From the NCBI GenBank assembly GCA_902774685.1, contig CACYJH010000022.1, forward strand, positions 1 to 59,034: a stretch of 59,034 nt of DNA, read 5' to 3'. Of the stretch, positions 54,326 to 59,034 are shown one piece after another. The notes beneath the pieces were generated by a model. It did not search any database and was not told the DNA's origin. It was given only the letters and a program-made list of their open reading frames with translations. This DNA is from an uncultured Methanobrevibacter sp. GTDB taxonomy: Archaea; Methanobacteriota; Methanobacteria; Methanobacteriales; Methanobacteriaceae. The first letter of the stretch is position 1, and every line of letters starts with the position of its first letter. The translations under genes and the position numbers were made by a program.

Positions 54326-55079
54326 ATTTTCACCAAATATTATTAATCTTAAAATCTTAACGTTTTTTTAATTAATATGAATCTTGAATATTAAAATTTA
54401 ATTTATTATTTAATTAATTTAGTTTATATTAGTTATATTAAATAAACTTTTTATAAATTCAAATAATATTCAAAAAAGTTTTTATAAATTTTAAAAATTT
54501 CGAAAAATGAAAAACTTTAGAAAAAATAAAAAAAATTTTTTAAAAATAATTGAAACCATAATAAGAATAGTAAATTTAATTAAATTATGATATTTATAGA
54601 ATGACATATACATCATAGAAATAAGAAAATAAAGTTAATGAATAACAATTAATTATATTGAAAGAACGATTAATTAAAATAAGAGTAAACATCAGAACTA
54701 TAAAAAATATCAATTATTGTATAAAATATTATAACTCTAAAACTTTTGATGAAAATTATCAAGTTCAATATCAATATTTTAGGTAGAAAAATAGAAATTT
54801 TTGAAAAAATAATTTTTAAAGAATTGAAAAATAAAAATTTGAAAAATCTGAAAAATTTAAAATTATAAAAATCTGAAAAATTTAAAATTATAAAAATCTG
54901 AAAAATTTAAAATTATAAAAATCTAAAAAATTTAAAATTATAAAAAATTTTAAAAATAGTTAAAAAATAAAATTATAAAAATCTGAAAAATAAAATTATA
55001 AAAAATTTTAAAAATAGTAAAAAAAATAGAAATAAAAAAAATTTAATTTTAAAAAAAAATAAATTAGAAGATTAAGGAT
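54326..55079. other. Long AT-rich region downstream of the giant adhesin
   Basis: About 750 bases of extreme A+T with no ORF that has a ribosome site. The right half carries a 25-bp tandem repeat (listed separately). The left half is the divergent promoter area of the GT4 gene. Confidence 0.5.
54841..54950 (+). repeat. 25-bp tandem repeat, about four copies
   Basis: The unit CTGAAAAATTTAAAATTATAAAAAT starts at 54848, 54873 and 54898, with a CTA-variant copy from 54923. Partial units continue irregularly to about 55015. It lies about 130-240 bases past the stop codon of the giant adhesin gene. On the minus strand it reads as a U-rich tract and could stop transcription or affect mRNA stability. 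Confidence 0.8.
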
Positions 55080-58000
55080 TTATTCCTCATCTTCTTCATC
55101 GTCTTTTTTTCTTCCCAATGGTATGAAACCTAAGAATACAAATACTAATAAAAGTGCTAAAACTGGATTTCCAGTAGCGTGGGTAGATAAATCAATGACA
55201 TTGCCTTTTTGAGCTTGACCTTTGTGACTTTGATCTTTTTTATGGTTATTGCCTTTATTGTCAATTACCTCAAGATCTCCGCCATCAACTTCAGCAGATT
55301 CATATTTATCATCACCAGTGTAGTAAACTTTGATAGGATGTTTACCAACTTTCAAACCACTAATTACAAATACAGCCTTACCATCTTTGACTTTAGTAGT
55401 GTAATTCTTACCGTCGATTTCAATAGTAACTTCTCCTTTAGCGTCCTTAGGGAGAGTTACAGTAATTTTACCATCTTTACCTACTTCAATAGTTGGTGCA
55501 CTAGTTTCAATATCAGGTTTAACCTTAGATACAGTAAATGTAGTATCATTAGAACTGTTAGTGTAGTTTTGGCTTCCAGGGTATGAAACAGTTACAGTGT
55601 GTTCACCAGCCTTTAATCCTGGAACTTTAAGAGTTGCCTTACCGTTTTCAGGAGTTACAGTATATTCTTTTCCATCAACAGTAACTGTTAAGTCTCCAGG
55701 AGCAGCTGCAGGTGATAATTCCACATTGATGACAGCATCTTCTCCAACTTTGATATCATCCACAGATACTCTTACAGATGTTTCCTTTTTGATTACATGG
55801 AATACATCGTCGTCATCTGCTTCGTTGTAGTTCTCATTACCGTTATAGTGTACACTAGCAGGATATGTTCCAACTGCCAAGTTTTCAAGGTCCCATTGTG
55901 CTTTGCCTGAATATGCATTAAGCAATGCTGCAAAGAGAGTGTGTCCATAACCTTCTTCAAGAGGCAAGGTAATGCTTGCACCATTTACATAGATGGTTAC
56001 ATTACCTGGAGCATTACATGTTACAGTTAGCTCCTCTATATCCCCATAGATAATGTCATAAACATGTATCTCAACAGTTGCATTTGCTTTAGCCACTTCA
56101 AACTTGACCTCTGCAGTATTTGGATTATAATTGTTATCTCCAGAGTAAGCAACTTTAACTGTGTATTTACCTGCATTCAATTCAGGAACAGTGAATTTTG
56201 CTGTAGCCTCATCAACAGGAAGAGTTTCCTCATAAACAGGAACTCCATCCTTATAGATGGTAATGGTTACATCACCGGTAGCATCATCATTAACTGAAAC
56301 GTTAATGGTTTCATCGTCACCATAGGTGATATTCTCAGCATCTGCATTTACTGGAGTATCAACCTTATTAACGGTGAAATTAGCTTTGCCGTTTGCGGAG
56401 TTGTAGTTATCATCTCCGGAATATTCAACTGTTACATCATATTTGCCAGCAGGCAAATCAGGAACTGTGAAACTTGCTTTGCTATCGCTAAGGTCAGAAC
56501 TGTTGCTATAAACAACATCCCCATTTTCATTGGTAACTGTAATGCTTACTGAACCTGTAGCATCATCATCAACTGAAACATTAATGGTTTCGCTGTCATG
56601 ATAATCAATGTCACTTGTATTCACAAGAATTGAAGGATCAATCTTATTTACAGTGAAATTAGCTTTATCATTAGCATGTCTATAATTAGCATCTCCATTA
56701 TAGGTGACGGTAACATTATACTTGCCTGCAACTAAACCGTCAACAGGAACAGTAACAGCACCATCATCAAGGTCATGTGTATCATTATAAACAACACCGC
56801 CAGTTTCATCAGTAACAACAACAGTTACATTGCCGGTAGGAACATCATCATCAACACCAGTCACATTGACTTTAATGGATTCTGTGTCGTGATAATCAAT
56901 ATCAGTAGTGTTTACACTAACTGTAGGAGCAATTTTACCAACGGAGAATTGATTTGTGCCTTTTATGGAAGTGTAGTTCTTATCACCACCATAGGTAACA
57001 TTCACATCATAGTCGCCTGCAGGCAAACCTTCAGCAGTAACGGTAACTTTACCATCCTCAAGATTTACAACATCATAATAGACTACAGCACCGTTTTTAT
57101 CAGTGACTACAACAGTCACAGAACCAGTAGGGATAGCACCACCATCAACTCCAGTGAGACTTATGGAAATGTCCTCATCATCACCATAGTCAATATCTGT
57201 TGGAGTGACTTCCATTGAAGGTTCAACTTTGCTGACTTCAAATTGGTCCTCACTTTGGTTGGAATAGTGATTCTCATCACCATTATATACTGCTTCTACT
57301 GTATGTTTTCCAGCGGATAATCCTGATACATTCAATACAGCTGTTGCACCATCTTCTGTTTGTGTTAAGTCAATGGGATCATATTCTTTACCATCAATAA
57401 TGATAGTTACGTTTCCAGTGATGTTCTTGCCTGTTACATTAACGGTGATTGTTTCATCATTTCCATAATTGATGTCAGTTCCCTCAACAGAAACGCTTGG
57501 TGTAGATTTATCCACACTAAAACTACCTGTTCCATTATGAGGTTTATAGTTATTGTCTCCACCATAACTTACATCAACAGTGTAATCACCAGCATTCAAG
57601 TCTTCAACAGGAACGGTTACGGTACCATCATCTTCAACCGGAAGATCAGTGAAGGTCTTTTCAAAACCATCCGGACCTTTAACAGTTACATTTACAGTAC
57701 CTGTAGCATCTTCTGGAAGAGTTACTTTAATGGTTTCAGTATCGCCGTAAGCAATATTAGATGTATCCACATCAACAGTTGAATCAATCTTATTGACTGT
57801 GAAACTATCTTTACCCACTGCATCAGTGTAATTAGCATCACCGTTATAAGTTACAGTCACATCATAATCACCAGCAGGCAACACAGGAACAGTGACAGTC
57901 ACTTTACCATCGCTAAGATTTGCAGTATCATTAAAGACCACATCACCACTAGCATCAGTAACAACAACAGTGACATTTCCAGTAGGAACAGCACCATCTT

Positions 58001-59034
58001 CAACACCAGTCACATTAATAACAAGATCTTCAGCAGTGTTATAGTCAATGTCAGTAGCATTCACATTCACAGTAGGAGTAGCCTTACTTACTGAGAAATT
58101 AGCTACAGCACTTGATGGATTGAAGTTATTATCACCATTGTAAGTGACGTTAACACTGTAATTGCCAGCAGGCAAATCATCTACATCAACACCAACAGTA
58201 CCATTCTCAATAGGAACATCAGTAAATGTTTTAGTAACACCATTATCACCAGTAACAGTGATATTGACGGTTCCAGTAGCACCATCAGTCACATTAAACT
58301 TAATGGTTTCAGTATCTCCATAAGTAACATTATTGACTTCTACAGCAACATCGGAATCAATCATATTTACAGAGAAACTGCCACTATAAGTTGATTCAGC
58401 GTAATTGTCATCACCGTTATAGGTGACATTCACATCATAGTCGCCAGCAGGCAAATCATCTACAGGAACAGTAACAACACCATCTTCAATAGGAACAGTA
58501 TCATTAAAGACCACATCACCACTAGAATTTCTAACAATGACAGTGACGTTTCCAGTAGGAACTTCTCCACCATCTACACCAGTCACATTGACTTTAACTG
58601 GCTCAGTAGCGTTATAATCAATATCAGTAGTGTTCACATTCACAGTAGAGCTTGCCTTACTTACAGAGAAGTTAGCTACAGCACTGGAAGGATTAAAGTT
58701 ATTATCACCATTATAAGTGACGTTAACACTGTAATTGCCAGCAGGCAAATCAGCAACGTTAACACCTATAGTGCCGTTTTCTATTGGAACATCCGTAAAT
58801 GTTTTAGTAACGCCATTATCACCAGTGACAGTGATATTGACAGTGCCTGTAGCACCTTCAGTAACATTGTACTTGATTATTTCATCTTCACCATAAGTGA
58901 TGTTATTAGGATTTACTGTTACTTCTGAATCGATTGCACGAACAGTGAAATCAGCATTACCAACTGCTTCAGTGTAATTAGCATCACCATTATAAGTAAC
59001 AGCCACATCATAATCACCAGCAGGTAACGCAGGA
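55080..59034 (-). CDS. Giant Ig-repeat adhesin, 5' end outside window
   Basis: The frame is open from 59034 to the stop at 55080, so at least 1317 residues are present and the signal peptide lies beyond the edge. The visible part is an array of about 13 Ig-like domains of 90-100 residues. Each closes with a V.VTYNGD.NY motif and opens the next with a F.V.K...VxVx..DI.YG..E linker, the pattern of bacterial-type Ig-like adhesins. Adjacent domains alternate between two subtypes, so near-identical two-domain units recur 573 bases apart (for example 58144 and 58717). The end is a Lys/Gln/His spacer, ATGNPVLALLLVFVFLGFIPLG and RKKDDEEDEE, a TM anchor preceded by ATGNP. It is probably a very long fibrillar surface protein. 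Confidence 0.85.
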   Translation of the reverse strand, partial: PALPAGDYDVAVTYNGDANYTEAVGNADFTVRAIDSEVTVNPNNITYGEDEIIKYNVTEGATGTVNITVTGDNGVTKTFTDVPIENGTIGVNVADLPAGNYSVNVTYNGDNNFNPSSAVANFSVSKASSTVNVNTTDIDYNATEPVKVNVTGVDGGEVPTGNVTVIVRNSSGDVVFNDTVPIEDGVVTVPVDDLPAGDYDVNVTYNGDDNYAESTYSGSFSVNMIDSDVAVEVNNVTYGDTETIKFNVTDGATGTVNITVTGDNGVTKTFTDVPIENGTVGVDVDDLPAGNYSVNVTYNGDNNFNPSSAVANFSVSKATPTVNVNATDIDYNTAEDLVINVTGVEDGAVPTGNVTVVVTDASGDVVFNDTANLSDGKVTVTVPVLPAGDYDVTVTYNGDANYTDAVGKDSFTVNKIDSTVDVDTSNIAYGDTETIKVTLPEDATGTVNVTVKGPDGFEKTFTDLPVEDDGTVTVPVEDLNAGDYTVDVSYGGDNNYKPHNGTGSFSVDKSTPSVSVEGTDINYGNDETITVNVTGKNITGNVTIIIDGKEYDPIDLTQTEDGATAVLNVSGLSAGKHTVEAVYNGDENHYSNQSEDQFEVSKVEPSMEVTPTDIDYGDDEDISISLTGVDGGAIPTGSVTVVVTDKNGAVVYYDVVNLEDGKVTVTAEGLPAGDYDVNVTYGGDKNYTSIKGTNQFSVGKIAPTVSVNTTDIDYHDTESIKVNVTGVDDDVPTGNVTVVVTDETGGVVYNDTHDLDDGAVTVPVDGLVAGKYNVTVTYNGDANYRHANDKANFTVNKIDPSILVNTSDIDYHDSETINVSVDDDATGSVSITVTNENGDVVYSNSSDLSDSKASFTVPDLPAGKYDVTVEYSGDDNYNSANGKANFTVNKVDTPVNADAENITYGDDETINVSVNDDATGDVTITIYKDGVPVYEETLPVDEATAKFTVPELNAGKYTVKVAYSGDNNYNPNTAEVKFEVAKANATVEIHVYDIIYGDIEELTVTCNAPGNVTIYVNGASITLPLEEGYGHTLFAALLNAYSGKAQWDLENLAVGTYPASVHYNGNENYNEADDDDVFHVIKKETSVRVSVDDIKVGEDAVINVELSPAAAPGDLTVTVDGKEYTVTPENGKATLKVPGLKAGEHTVTVSYPGSQNYTNSSNDTTFTVSKVKPDIETSAPTIEVGKDGKITVTLPKDAKGEVTIEIDGKNYTTKVKDGKAVFVISGLKVGKHPIKVYYTGDDKYESAEVDGGDLEVIDNKGNNHKKDQSHKGQAQKGNVIDLSTHATGNPVLALLLVFVFLGFIPLGRKKDDEEDEE

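Noticed and set aside
1..59034. tRNA, rRNA and CRISPR arrays
   Set aside because: I looked in all gaps for T-loop (GGTTCRA), rRNA-like GC-rich blocks and evenly spaced repeats with unique spacers and found none. The regular repeats present are inside coding adhesins or are contiguous tandem repeats.

Overview
The window reads as a chromosome segment of an AT-rich, pseudomurein-type methanogenic archaeon of the order Methanobacteriales, most likely a Methanobrevibacter. Supporting this are a methanogenesis marker gene (mtxX), F420:NADP oxidoreductase (npdG), the archaeal shikimate entry genes (aroA'/aroB'), pantoate kinase, archaeal primase (priS/priL), archaeal CCA-adding enzyme, class III signal peptide pilins, and four large adhesin-like proteins of the kind that expand in gut Methanobrevibacter. 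Many genes carry a Shine-Dalgarno core GGTG placed five bases before the start codon. I used this spacing to choose starts, including TTG and GTG starts.

Layout. 1-9 kb: end of a zinc-ribbon membrane protein, an orphan tyrosine recombinase, an unusual ATP-grasp enzyme, argJ, a membrane GGDD palm-domain protein, an NYN-type RNase and a UPF0058 protein. 9.6-17.9 kb: hisD, aspS, a BaiN/HI0933-like flavoprotein, a DUF4012-like secreted protein, a methyltransferase-like gene with pantoate kinase, and a PHP phosphoesterase. 17.9-19.5 kb: a 1.6 kb stretch without large genes. It holds two very short ORFs, two near-identical palindromic operators of DtxR/MntR-like form bracketing a TATA box, and a divergent transcription unit that looks like a structured RNA. 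19.5-25.7 kb: arfC, tatD, uppS, mtxX, an iron-sulfur flavoprotein, hemL and a nitroreductase, followed by a hairpin-rich region and a small His-rich ORF. 26.5-32.4 kb: aroB' (interrupted), aroA', a MarR regulator, a 3-hydroxyacyl-CoA dehydrogenase, npdG (altered 3' end) and a TDT-family transporter. 32.5-39.2 kb: thpR, an adhesin, cca and an SstT-like symporter. 39.4-43.8 kb: an accessory-looking block with an ARPP-1 / unknown / VWA / small acidic protein operon and a divergent Rpn-type nuclease. 44-59 kb: priS and priL separated by two paralogous adhesins, two pilin-like proteins, a GT4/MraY-like transferase and the 3' part of a giant Ig-repeat adhesin that runs off the window.

The best candidates for something undescribed are: (1) the ARPP-1 + VWA + two unknown proteins operon next to an Rpn nuclease; (2) the bracketed operator/promoter driving a 32-codon ORF, with a candidate structured RNA transcribed divergently; (3) the GGDD palm-domain membrane protein next to an NYN RNase. 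Separately, two conserved metabolic genes (aroB' and npdG) carry short out-of-place losses within 4.5 kb, which are either real decay or assembly faults. All family assignments come from reading motifs by eye; no database search was possible.
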